Assembly: GCA_965243165.1 (NCBI GenBank)
Contig: OZ251535.1
Location: forward strand, 744,001-808,000
Direction: 5' to 3'
DNA from: CATQHD01 sp965243165
GTDB lineage: Bacteria; Actinomycetota; Acidimicrobiia; Spongiisociales; Spongiisociaceae
Length of the DNA stretch: 64,000 nt
Numbering within the stretch: the stretch's first letter is position 1; every line of letters starts with the position of its first letter. The notes below the pieces were generated by a model. It did no database searches, was not told the origin of the DNA, and saw only the letters and a program-made list of their open reading frames with translations. A program made the position numbers and the translations under genes. This document shows positions 32,909 through 40,394 of the stretch, piece by piece.

Positions 32909-34069
32909 TCAGCCGCCGAGGGGGCGGAGCATCGACCGGGAGATGATGTGGCGCTGGATCTCGGAGGTGCCGTCCCAGATGCGGTCCACCCTGGCGTCCC
33001 GCCACATCCGTTCCAGCGGCAGCTCGTCCATCAGGCCCATGCCGCCGAATATCTGGACGGCTTCGTCGGTTACGAACTGGCACATCTCGCTGGCGTACAG
33101 CTTGGCCATGGCCGCGTCGGAGTCGGTCATGACGCCCTGTTCGTTCTTCCAGGCCGCCCGGAGGGTGAGCAGCTCGGCGGCCTCGCAGCGGGTCTGCATG
33201 TCGGCCAGCTTGAAGGACACCCCCTGGAAGCGGCCGATCTGCCGCCCGAACTGGCGTCGCTCCGCCGCCCATTCGGTTGCCAGGCGGAGGGCGCGCCGCG
33301 CCCGGCCCAGACAGACCGCCGCCACCTGGAGCCGGGTGGCGCCCAGCCATTCGTTGGCGACCTCGAAGCCCTTGTGCTCCTCCCCGAGGACCGCCGATTC
33401 GGGGATTCGGCAGCCGTCGAAGGACAGGATGAAGTTGTGGTAGCCCCGGTTGGACACCGCCCGGTAGCCGGGGAGCACCTCGAAACCGGGGGTTCCCATG
33501 TCCACCAGGAAGGCGGTGATCTTCTTGCGGGGGCCTCTGGGGCCGTCCTCCTCGCCGGTGGCGGCGAACAGGATCACGTAGTCGGCCAGGTCGGCGTGGC
33601 TGATGAAGTGCTTCGTTCCGTTTATGACCCAGCCGGCGCCGTCCCGGACGGCTGTGCACTTCATGCCCCGCAGGTCGGAGCCGGCGTCCGGTTCGCTCAT
33701 CGCCAGGCATTCCACCCGCTCTCCCCGGACGGTGGGCAGCAGGTAGCGTTCGATCTGCTCCCCCCGGCAGGCCTGGAGGATGTTGGAAGGCCGGGCGACT
33801 ATGTACTGGAGGGCGTAGGAGGCGGCGCCCAGTTCCCGTTCCACCAGCGCCAAGGTCAGGGGGCCGAGGCCCGCGCCTCCGTATTCCTCCGGCATGTTGG
33901 CGGCGTAGACGCCGGCCTCGATCGACCGGGACCTGATCCTCTCCACCAGCTCCGGCGGGACCTGTCCGGTGCGTTCCACCTCGTCTTCATGGGGGAAGAG
34001 CTCCTGCTCGGTGAACCGCCGGGCGGTCTCGACTATCAGCTGCTGTTCATCGGTCAATCCGAAGTCCAT
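32909..34069 (-). CDS. Acyl-CoA dehydrogenase family protein
   Basis: The 386-residue flavoprotein has all three ACAD domains: MDFGLTDEQQLIVETARRFT, ECLAMSEPDAGSDLRGMKCT (FAD/substrate signature), ERRQFGRQIGRFQGVSFKLA and VQIFGGMGLMDELPLERMWR. It would oxidise an acyl-CoA such as gamma-butyrobetainyl-CoA and pass electrons to ETF. The loop that usually holds the catalytic glutamate (Y-E-G-T in many members) reads IWDGTSEIQR here, with aspartate at that place, so the base may be displaced or slower. It sits 6 bp from the synthetase gene. Confidence 0.92.
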   Translation of the reverse strand: MDFGLTDEQQLIVETARRFTEQELFPHEDEVERTGQVPPELVERIRSRSIEAGVYAANMPEEYGGAGLGPLTLALVERELGAASYALQYIVARPSNILQACRGEQIERYLLPTVRGERVECLAMSEPDAGSDLRGMKCTAVRDGAGWVINGTKHFISHADLADYVILFAATGEEDGPRGPRKKITAFLVDMGTPGFEVLPGYRAVSNRGYHNFILSFDGCRIPESAVLGEEHKGFEVANEWLGATRLQVAAVCLGRARRALRLATEWAAERRQFGRQIGRFQGVSFKLADMQTRCEAAELLTLRAAWKNEQGVMTDSDAAMAKLYASEMCQFVTDEAVQIFGGMGLMDELPLERMWRDARVDRIWDGTSEIQRHIISRSMLRPLGG

Positions 34070-34080
34070 GGTTCCCCTCC

Positions 34081-35610
34081 TCAGCCCTGACCTTCTACTT
34101 GAACTCCAGGCTCTGGTTCAGGTTCAGGGGCCTCCTTGGCCGCCATCACCCGCCCCAGGTATTCAGGCCGGGGCGCTTTCCTATGCACCCGGCGGACGGC
34201 CGCCAGGGCCCGGGCGGGTTTCCCCTCGATGGGGGCGGGGCGTCCGGCCTCGGTGTCCATATGCAGCAGCATCTGCTCGGCGGCGGCCGCCCGTTCTCCG
34301 GTGCTGCGGTCGAACATCTCGTGGTAGATGTGCAGCCGCTTCTGGTCGAGGCCCACCACCTGGGTGGTGAAGCGCAGAGAATCGCCGCCCGCCACCTCCC
34401 GCAGGTAGTTGATGTGGGTCTCCACCGTGTAGAAGGAACGCCCCGCCGCCCGGTACTCCTCGTCGTCGCCGATGTAGCGGAACAAGGCGTCGGCGGCCCA
34501 TCCGAAGGCGGTCAGGTAGGCGGCCTCGGTCATGTGGCCGTTGTAGTCGACCCAGTCGGGCTCCACATCGCAGCCGAAAAGTTCCAGGGGGGCGGCGATC
34601 CGGGCGCCCTCGGACCAGGTCCGGGCGCCCTGCCCGTAGCGGCGGGCTTCGCGGCGGGCCAGGATGTTCCCGGCGCCCACCCCCGCCGAACGAAGCGCCC
34701 TCATCACGGCCAGCAGGTAGTCGTCCCGCAGCCGTTCCAGCTCCTCCACGCTCCGCCCGGCGGCCTGGGCGGCGGTTCCCTCCACCATGGCGTCGATCAG
34801 GCGGTCGGTCAGCTCCGGCGCCTCCAGCCTGGTCCAGGGGAGTTTCAGGGCGGGCCCGAACTGTTCCAGCATCCGCCGCATGCCCGCCTCCCCCCCCGCC
34901 AGATGGAAGGTGAGGTTGACGCCCATGCCCGCCCAGCGCAGCCCCGGCCCGTAGATGACGGCGTCGTCCAGCTCCCCGGTGTCGGCCAGGCCGTCGTTCA
35001 CGATGTGGAGGATCTCCCGCCACACCGCCTCCTGGAGCCGGTCGGACAGGTAGCCGGGAAGCTCGCTCCGCACCGCCAGCGGATGCATGTCCAGCCAGTC
35101 GTACACCTCGGCGGCCCGGGCGGCCGTCTCGGGGGAGGTGCGCTCCCCGGGCACCACCTCGCACAAGGGCAGCAGGTAGACCGGGTTGAAGGGATGGCCG
35201 ATCACCACCCGTTCGGGATGGGCGCAGCCGGATGAGATCCGGGTGGGCAGCAGGCCGGAGGAGCTGGAGGCGATGATCACCTCCGGCGGGGCGGCCGCAT
35301 CCAGGCGGGCGAGCAGCTCCGTCTTCAGGGCCTCATCCTCGGGGGCCGATTCCTGGATGAAGCCGGCGGCCCGGCAGACATCTTCGGGGCTGTCCATGAA
35401 GGTGATCCGGTCGGGCCGGGCGCCCGGATAGAGGCCCAGCCGCTGGACGGAGGGCCAGGCCCGGTCGACGGCCCGGCGGAGGCGCCGCCGGTAGTCCGGG
35501 GCCGGATCCCAAGCCAGGACGTCGAGGCCCCGGCTCAAGGCCCTGACCGTCCATCCGGCGCCGATCACGCCGGTTCCGACTACGCCGAACACCCGGAGGG
35601 GCGGGTTCAC
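34081..35610 (-). CDS. Carnitine 3-dehydrogenase fused to a hotdog thioesterase (betainyl-CoA thioesterase)
   Basis: Residues 1-320 are a 3-hydroxyacyl-CoA-dehydrogenase-type NAD enzyme: VFGVVGTGVIGAGWTVRALS, AGFIQESAPEDEALKTELL, IASSSSGLLPTRISSGCAHP and VIGHPFNPVYLLPLCEVVPG with the catalytic His. Residues 340-480 are a 4HBT hotdog thioesterase (VEPDWVDYNGHMTEAAYLTA; THINYLREVAGGDSLRFTTQ). This fusion is known for carnitine dehydrogenases (LcdH/CdhA with CdhB): L-carnitine is oxidised to 3-dehydrocarnitine, and betainyl-CoA is later hydrolysed to glycine betaine. The BKACE enzyme for the step between is the next gene upstream, 60 bp away. Confidence 0.87.
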   Translation of the reverse strand: MNPPLRVFGVVGTGVIGAGWTVRALSRGLDVLAWDPAPDYRRRLRRAVDRAWPSVQRLGLYPGARPDRITFMDSPEDVCRAAGFIQESAPEDEALKTELLARLDAAAPPEVIIASSSSGLLPTRISSGCAHPERVVIGHPFNPVYLLPLCEVVPGERTSPETAARAAEVYDWLDMHPLAVRSELPGYLSDRLQEAVWREILHIVNDGLADTGELDDAVIYGPGLRWAGMGVNLTFHLAGGEAGMRRMLEQFGPALKLPWTRLEAPELTDRLIDAMVEGTAAQAAGRSVEELERLRDDYLLAVMRALRSAGVGAGNILARREARRYGQGARTWSEGARIAAPLELFGCDVEPDWVDYNGHMTEAAYLTAFGWAADALFRYIGDDEEYRAAGRSFYTVETHINYLREVAGGDSLRFTTQVVGLDQKRLHIYHEMFDRSTGERAAAAEQMLLHMDTEAGRPAPIEGKPARALAAVRRVHRKAPRPEYLGRVMAAKEAPEPEPEPGVQVEGQG

Positions 35611-35670
35611 CGCCGGCGTTCCTTCCCCCCGGCGGGGCGCGGCCTTCCGGTCCGGGCGGCGGTCATCCGC

Positions 35671-36600
35671 TCAGAAGGCGACTGCGCCCAGGCCCTTGAG
35701 GGCCAGGCGCTCCCTGGTCTCGACCGGATCGGCCGGCTCGCGGGACAGCTCCCGGAGGATGCGCACGATCTTGGCCACCTGTTCGGCGTTGGACTCGGCC
35801 AGCTTGCCCTTCCGCAGGTAGATGCCGTCCTCCAGCCCCACCCGCACGTTGCCGCCCATGACGGCGCCGGCGGTGACGATGTCGAACTGATGGCGGCCTC
35901 CGCCCAGGATCGACCATTCCAGGTCATGGCCGAACAGGCGGTTGGCGGCCGTCTTCATCGCCGTTACGTTCTCGATGTCCGGGCCGATGCCGCCGAAGGT
36001 GCCCATCACGAACTGCACGAAGATGGGGGGCTCCACCAGCCCCCGGTCGGCGAAGTAGGCCAAGGTGTAGAGATGCCCGACGTCGTAGGCCTCGAACTCG
36101 AAGCGGCAGCCGGTCTGGTCGGCCAAGGAGGTGAGCATGTATTCGATGTCGCCGAAGGTGTTGACGAACGGCTCCCACTTGGTGCTCTGCAGGAATGGTT
36201 CCTCCCAGTCGTACTTCCAGCGGCCCTCGTAGCGGGGGATCATCTGGAAGAGGCCGTAGTTCATGGTGCCCAGGTTGCAGGTGGCCAGCTCGGGTTTGAG
36301 CACCTCGATGACCCGCAGGCGCTCCTCGATGGTCTGGCCGGTTGCGCCCCCGGTGGTGATCGAGACCACGGCGCTGCACCCTTCCTTGATGCCGGCGCAG
36401 TACTCCCGGAAGATGCCCGGGTCCGACACCGGGCGCCCGTCCATCGGGTCTCGGGCATGGATGTGGATTACGCCCGCCCCCTCCCGGGCGGCGTCCACGG
36501 CCTGGGTCACATGCTCCTCGACCGTAACGGGGATGTCGCTGTTCATGGTGGGGGTGTGGGATGACCCGGTTATCGCACACGTAACGATCACGCCGCTCAT
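35671..36600 (-). CDS. BKACE family beta-keto acid cleavage enzyme (3-dehydrocarnitine:acetyl-CoA cleavage)
   Basis: The 309-residue protein belongs to the 3-keto-5-aminohexanoate cleavage family: zinc-ligand His-x-His in GAGVIHIHARDPMDGRPVSD, SITTGGATGQTIEERLRVIE, NLGTMNYG, FVMGTFGGIGPDIENVTAMK and VMGGNVRVGLEDGIYLRKGK. Members condense a beta-keto acid with acetyl-CoA to give acetoacetate plus a new acyl-CoA; the dehydrocarnitine version yields betainyl-CoA. The start ATG 36600 (MSGVIVTCAITG) has AAGGAG upstream. Linkage to carnitine dehydrogenase-thioesterase makes 3-dehydrocarnitine the most likely substrate. It is first in a leftward five-gene operon. Confidence 0.9.
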   Translation of the reverse strand: MSGVIVTCAITGSSHTPTMNSDIPVTVEEHVTQAVDAAREGAGVIHIHARDPMDGRPVSDPGIFREYCAGIKEGCSAVVSITTGGATGQTIEERLRVIEVLKPELATCNLGTMNYGLFQMIPRYEGRWKYDWEEPFLQSTKWEPFVNTFGDIEYMLTSLADQTGCRFEFEAYDVGHLYTLAYFADRGLVEPPIFVQFVMGTFGGIGPDIENVTAMKTAANRLFGHDLEWSILGGGRHQFDIVTAGAVMGGNVRVGLEDGIYLRKGKLAESNAEQVAKIVRILRELSREPADPVETRERLALKGLGAVAF

Positions 36601-36920
36601 AGGTTGCTCCTTGGTCGTCCGGTCGAGGCAATGGTACGTCATTCTTCCCCGAATCGGCGCCCTCCGATGAAGACTTTCTCGGATGGTTCCGGCGGGCCCG
36701 CCCCCCGTGCTTCGCGAGGGGCCGCACCGCTGTTGCCTCTTCGGGCGGCAGGGGGTTGTTTTGCCGCTGTGATTCCCTCCCTATTTGCCCGCCGCCGCGC
36801 CCGGGGCGCCGGGCCCGTGATTCAGGGAGGGGCGGTGGTAGAGTGGGCCTCTATCGGATTGCTGGCCGCCGGTCCGGCTCGGTCAGATGTGAATCGCGCC
36901 GAGGGGCGGGCTTGCGCAGT
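36601..36920. other. Divergent promoter region between the carnitine operon and the MFS/demethylase operon
   Basis: These 320 bp contain the AAGGAG ribosome site of the BKACE gene at the left edge and GAGGGGCGGG before the MFS start. No long palindrome or coding frame stands out. The arrangement suggests joint control of the two operons. Confidence 0.5.
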
Positions 36921-38219
36921 ATGAACGCATCTACCAACGCATCATCGGCGGCAGGCGGCGGTCCGTTCGTATCCTCCCCGCAGGCCGCGGCCTTGTTGGG
37001 GGCGGTGATCCTGATCACGCACGGGTTCGGGGGCGGCCTGCTGCCGGCCCTGCTGCCCCGGATCATCGAGTCCTTCCAGTCGGGTTACGGGGTGCTCGGC
37101 TTGGCGGCGGCGTCGGGGTTGGCGGCCTACGGGTTGGGGGCGGCCGCGGGGGTCAAGGCGGTCGACCGCTTCCCCCCGCGCGGGCTGCTGATCTTCTGCC
37201 TGGCGGTCAGCGGGGCGGGGTTCCTGGCGGCGTCGGCGTCCGCATCGCCGGGGGTGATGGCCGCCTGCGCGGCCGCGGTCGGCCTCGCCGCGCCGCTCAG
37301 CTGGGCGGCGTCGGTCCACATAGCGGGCGCGGCGGTGGATCCGCGCCACCACGGAAGGGTGCTGGCGGCGGCCAGCGCCGGCACCGGCGTCGGATACGGG
37401 TTGAACGGGGTATTCGTCCAGACGCTGGCCGGGCCGGGGGAATGGAGGACGGCGTTCGTGATCGCCTCGGCGGCGGCGTTCGCCGTGATCGCAGGGTCCC
37501 TGCTGGTGTTCCGCCGCCCGATCGAGCTGCCCTTCCTGATGGAGGAGGCCGGCGGGCGCGGCGGCCTGCGCCGGATCTGGCTGGTGCCGGGCGGGCGGGC
37601 GGTCATCCTGATGAGCGTGGTGTCGGGCGCCTGCGGGCTGCCCTTTGCCGCCTACCTCTCCGAGGTGGCCGTCGACGAGCTGGCCGTGAGCCCGTTGGCG
37701 GCGGCGTTGCTGTGGTGGTTGGCCGCGGCGGTCGGGGTGGCGGCCGCCCTGCCTGCGGGCCTGCTGGCCGACCGCGGTTCGCCCGTCAGCGCGGCGGCGG
37801 TCATGGCCGGCGGCTACGCGGTGCTGCTGGGGGTGCTGGCCCTCTGGTGGTCCTACCCCGCCCTGTTGACGGCGTCGGTGTCCTACGGGATCCTGAACTT
37901 CCCGGTGTGGGGGCTGATCGGGCTGGCCGCCCACCGCAGCCTCCCGCCCCGCCTGGCCGTCAGGGCTGTATCGATCGGGTTGACGGCGGCGGCCTGGTCG
38001 GCCGCCCTCATGGTCACCGCTTCGGGCGCCTGGATCGACCGGTTCGGAAGCTTCCGGTGGCCTGCCGCGGCGCTGGCGGCGCTGGCGGGCGCCCTCACCT
38101 GGTGGTTCTGGTCAGCGCACCGCGCGCCCGCCCCCGACCGGGGCGGAGTCCTCGCCGAGGCGGTCGAGGAGATGTGGCTGGGGGGCGGGCCGTCCGCCGA
38201 GCCGGTGGAGCCGCGGTGA
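36921..38219 (+). CDS. MFS transporter, candidate uptake carrier for the neighbouring methylated-substrate genes
   Basis: The 432-residue protein starts at ATG 36921 (MNASTNASSAAGGG). It has about 12 helices: ALLGAVILITHGFGGGLLPA, GLAAASGLAAYGLGAAAGVK, GAGFLAASASASPGVMAACA, ILMSVVSGACGLPFAAYLSE, AAALLWWLAAAVGVAAALPA and LALWWSYPALLTASVSYGIL. The stop overlaps the GTG start of a DmdA-like demethylase (GTGA), so carrier and enzyme are coupled and may act on the same compound. The substrate is not readable from the sequence. Confidence 0.85.
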   Translation: MNASTNASSAAGGGPFVSSPQAAALLGAVILITHGFGGGLLPALLPRIIESFQSGYGVLGLAAASGLAAYGLGAAAGVKAVDRFPPRGLLIFCLAVSGAGFLAASASASPGVMAACAAAVGLAAPLSWAASVHIAGAAVDPRHHGRVLAAASAGTGVGYGLNGVFVQTLAGPGEWRTAFVIASAAAFAVIAGSLLVFRRPIELPFLMEEAGGRGGLRRIWLVPGGRAVILMSVVSGACGLPFAAYLSEVAVDELAVSPLAAALLWWLAAAVGVAAALPAGLLADRGSPVSAAAVMAGGYAVLLGVLALWWSYPALLTASVSYGILNFPVWGLIGLAAHRSLPPRLAVRAVSIGLTAAAWSAALMVTASGAWIDRFGSFRWPAAALAALAGALTWWFWSAHRAPAPDRGGVLAEAVEEMWLGGGPSAEPVEPR

Positions 38220-39388
38220 ACCCGCCGCCGACCCCGTCTTCCGGGCCCGCCCCCGCCCCCCGGCCGGCCGGTGATCTTCCGCTGGTCCGGACGCCGAGGA
38301 TCCGCACGTCCCCGTTCTTCGAGTCGTCGCGGCGGGCGGGGATGACCGGGGTAACGGTCTACAACCACATGATCCTGCCGGCCGCATACTCCGGGGGGCT
38401 CGAGGAATACCGGGCGTTGGTGGAGGGCGTAACCATCTGGGATGTGGCCGGGGAGCGGCAGGTGGAGATCGAAGGCCCCGACGCCCTGCGGCTCACGCAG
38501 TATCTCTGCACCCGCGACGCGGCGCGGCTGAAGGAGGGGCAGGCCCGCTACACCTTCATCTGCAACCACGAGGGCGGGATACTCAACGATCCGGTGCTGC
38601 TGCGGGTGGGGGAGGACCGGTATTGGCTGTCGCTGGCCGACCGGGACATCCTGCTGTGGGCGCAGGCCATTGCCTGGGAGCGGGGCTTCGACGCGGCGGT
38701 GAGGGAGCCGGACGTCTCGCCCCTCCAGGTGCAGGGCCCCAAGTCGAGGCCGCTGATCGAGGACGTGTTCGGCCCCGAGATATCCGGCCAGCCCTATTAC
38801 CGGTGCGCCTGGACTTCTCTGGAGGGGATGCGGCTGCTGGTCTCCCGGACCGGCTGGTCGGGGGAGTACGGATACGAGGTGTTCCTGACCGACCGCACCC
38901 GGGGGGAACAGTTGTGGGAGCTGCTGTTCGAGGCCGGGCGCCAGTACGGTGTTCTGCCCGCCGCCCCCAGCCAGATCAGGCGCATCGAAGGGGGCATCCT
39001 CTCCTACGGAACCGACATGGACGATTCGGTCAACCCCTTCGAGTTGGGTATGGGGCGCCTGGTCGATTTCGCCGCCGAGGGGGGATTCGCCGGACGCGCC
39101 GCCCTGCGCAGGATCGCCGAGCAGGGGGCGGCCCGCCTGCTGACCGGGGTGCGGATCGAGGGCGGCCCCATCCCGGGGAACCCCGTGCGCTGGCCCGTGT
39201 TCTGGGAAGGCGGGCAGGTCGGAGAGCTCTCGTCGGCGGCCTATTCGCCCCGCTTCGGCGCCAACCTCGGCTTCGTCCTCGTCGAGCGGTCGGCCGCGGC
39301 GCCGGGGACCCGCCTAGAGGTGTCGACGGAAGGGGGTGTGCGTTCGGCGGTGACCGAAACCCTCCCGTTCGCGGCAAAGGTCACCTGA
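38216..39388 (+). CDS. DmdA-like tetrahydrofolate-dependent demethylase (GcvT family)
   Basis: The 390-residue protein starts with GTG 38216. It has the GcvT/aminomethyltransferase fold with features of DMSP demethylase DmdA: SPFFESSRRAGMTGVTVYNH, VEGVTIWDVAGERQVEIEGP, FICNHEGGILNDPVLLRVGE, YWLSLADRDILLWAQAIAWE and VSRTGWSGEYGYEVFLTDRT. Such enzymes move a methyl group from a dimethyl-sulfonium or N-methyl compound to tetrahydrofolate, giving methyl-THF that the MetF-like enzyme at 58345 could oxidise. DMSP, sarcosine and betaine-type substrates remain possible; DmdA proper is hard to separate from close GcvT-like relatives by eye. Confidence 0.85.
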   Translation: MNPPPTPSSGPAPAPRPAGDLPLVRTPRIRTSPFFESSRRAGMTGVTVYNHMILPAAYSGGLEEYRALVEGVTIWDVAGERQVEIEGPDALRLTQYLCTRDAARLKEGQARYTFICNHEGGILNDPVLLRVGEDRYWLSLADRDILLWAQAIAWERGFDAAVREPDVSPLQVQGPKSRPLIEDVFGPEISGQPYYRCAWTSLEGMRLLVSRTGWSGEYGYEVFLTDRTRGEQLWELLFEAGRQYGVLPAAPSQIRRIEGGILSYGTDMDDSVNPFELGMGRLVDFAAEGGFAGRAALRRIAEQGAARLLTGVRIEGGPIPGNPVRWPVFWEGGQVGELSSAAYSPRFGANLGFVLVERSAAAPGTRLEVSTEGGVRSAVTETLPFAAKVT

Positions 39389-39404
39389 GTCCGAGGCGGC
39401 CCGT

Positions 39405-39956
39405 TCACACCCCGTCGAGCCCGGCGGTCCGGCCTTCCCGTTCCCGGAGCCGGTAGAGCTCGGGGAGGGCGGCCAGGTCCGGTTCCCGGCGGAGGGCCCG
39501 CTTGGCCTCGATGATGTCGTCGAGGTCCGCCACCAAGACCGCGGCCCCGTAGATCCTGACGGCGCGGGCCTTCCGCGAGAGGTCGTCGTAATCGGCCAAG
39601 GTTCCGGCCCGGGTCGGGGTGCCCGAAACGATGTCGAGGTCGCCGTGCCGGGTGCGCCAGGCAGACACCTCGAAACCCGCGAGCGCCTGCCCGCTGATCG
39701 GAAAGTCGACGGTCATGCGCGAGTCCGGGGTGTCTCCCTCGACGCGGCGACGGGCGCCCATTGCGATGAGCGCCTCCGCCAAACGGTCGAGGTTGTCCGC
39801 CCGCCATTGCGGGGTGATGTCGAAGTCCATGGTTGCCCGAGCCGAGCCGTGGACCACTGCTGCCGAGCCGCCGATAACTATGTAGTACACTTGGTGCTCG
39901 GCCAGCGTTTCGATGATCTCCCTGGTCGAGAGTTCGTGTGCGTCGGGATCGCTCAC
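39405..39956 (-). CDS. Nucleotidyltransferase family protein (AbiEii/DUF6036-like)
   Basis: From GTG 39956 the 183-residue protein carries the nucleotidyltransferase core VIGGSAAVVHGSARATMDFD (G-[GS]-x-A ... R-x-T-x-D-x-D), then WRADNLDRLAEALIAMGARR and VLVADLDDIIEAKRALRREP. Such proteins form toxin-antitoxin or abortive-infection pairs with a helix-turn-helix partner. Here the XRE gene lies immediately upstream and overlaps by 4 bp (GTGA). A role as toxin is inferred; a missing partner phenotype cannot be seen. Confidence 0.75.
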   Translation of the reverse strand: MSDPDAHELSTREIIETLAEHQVYYIVIGGSAAVVHGSARATMDFDITPQWRADNLDRLAEALIAMGARRRVEGDTPDSRMTVDFPISGQALAGFEVSAWRTRHGDLDIVSGTPTRAGTLADYDDLSRKARAVRIYGAAVLVADLDDIIEAKRALRREPDLAALPELYRLREREGRTAGLDGV

Positions 39957-40303
39957 GTAGAAAGGCCCGAACGAAGCTGCGCTATCAGGGAGGCGTAGGC
40001 GTCGTTGGCGGCCAACCGTTCCTCCACCGTCCTGTCCAGCGCGGTCGAGGAAAGCAGCTCGTGGTCGGGGCGGTCCGCCAGCTTCAGCTCCAAGTGCATG
40101 CCGCAGGCCTCGACGATCCGGATGAGGGTGCCCAGCTCCGGCAGGACCAAGGCCCTTTCGTACCGGCTGATCTCGGCCTGCGACGTCCCGGCCCGCTCCG
40201 CCAGCTCGGCCTGGGTGAACCCCGCCCGGCGGCGCGCCTCGCGGATGATCGACCACGCCGGCCACCGGGCCGGATCGATCTGCCGCTTGGATACTTCTCC
40301 CAT
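39953..40303 (-). CDS. XRE-family helix-turn-helix protein (probable antitoxin/regulator)
   Basis: The 116-residue protein (ATG 40303, MGEVSKRQIDPARWPAWSII) has a classic XRE helix-turn-helix: IREARRRAGFTQAELAERAG, TSQAEISRYERALVLPELGT. The C-terminal part (LKLADRPDHELLSSTALDRT) may bind its partner. It is translationally coupled to the nucleotidyltransferase. A 49-bp promoter/operator-like repeat lies 43 bp upstream, and the same repeat precedes the Fic gene, so this protein is the obvious candidate to bind both. Confidence 0.82.
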   Translation of the reverse strand: MGEVSKRQIDPARWPAWSIIREARRRAGFTQAELAERAGTSQAEISRYERALVLPELGTLIRIVEACGMHLELKLADRPDHELLSSTALDRTVEERLAANDAYASLIAQLRSGLST

Positions 40304-40345
40304 CTCGATATGTGTTATAGCATATATCAACCGGGCCGGGAGCTT

Positions 40346-40394
40346 CCGCCGCCAAGTGTATAATCTAGTGCTAATTACTGCTAATTTAGCACTT
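40346..40394. promoter_or_regulatory. Promoter/operator-like 49-bp direct repeat, copy 1
   Basis: The segment contains CCGCCAAGTGTATAATCTAG and the inverted repeat GTGCTAA...TTAGCAC. It lies 43 bp upstream of the XRE gene and matches 44 of 49 bases with copy 2 at 41761-41809, in the same orientation. The stop codon of the Fic gene (40393-40395) sits at its right edge. Confidence 0.65.
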
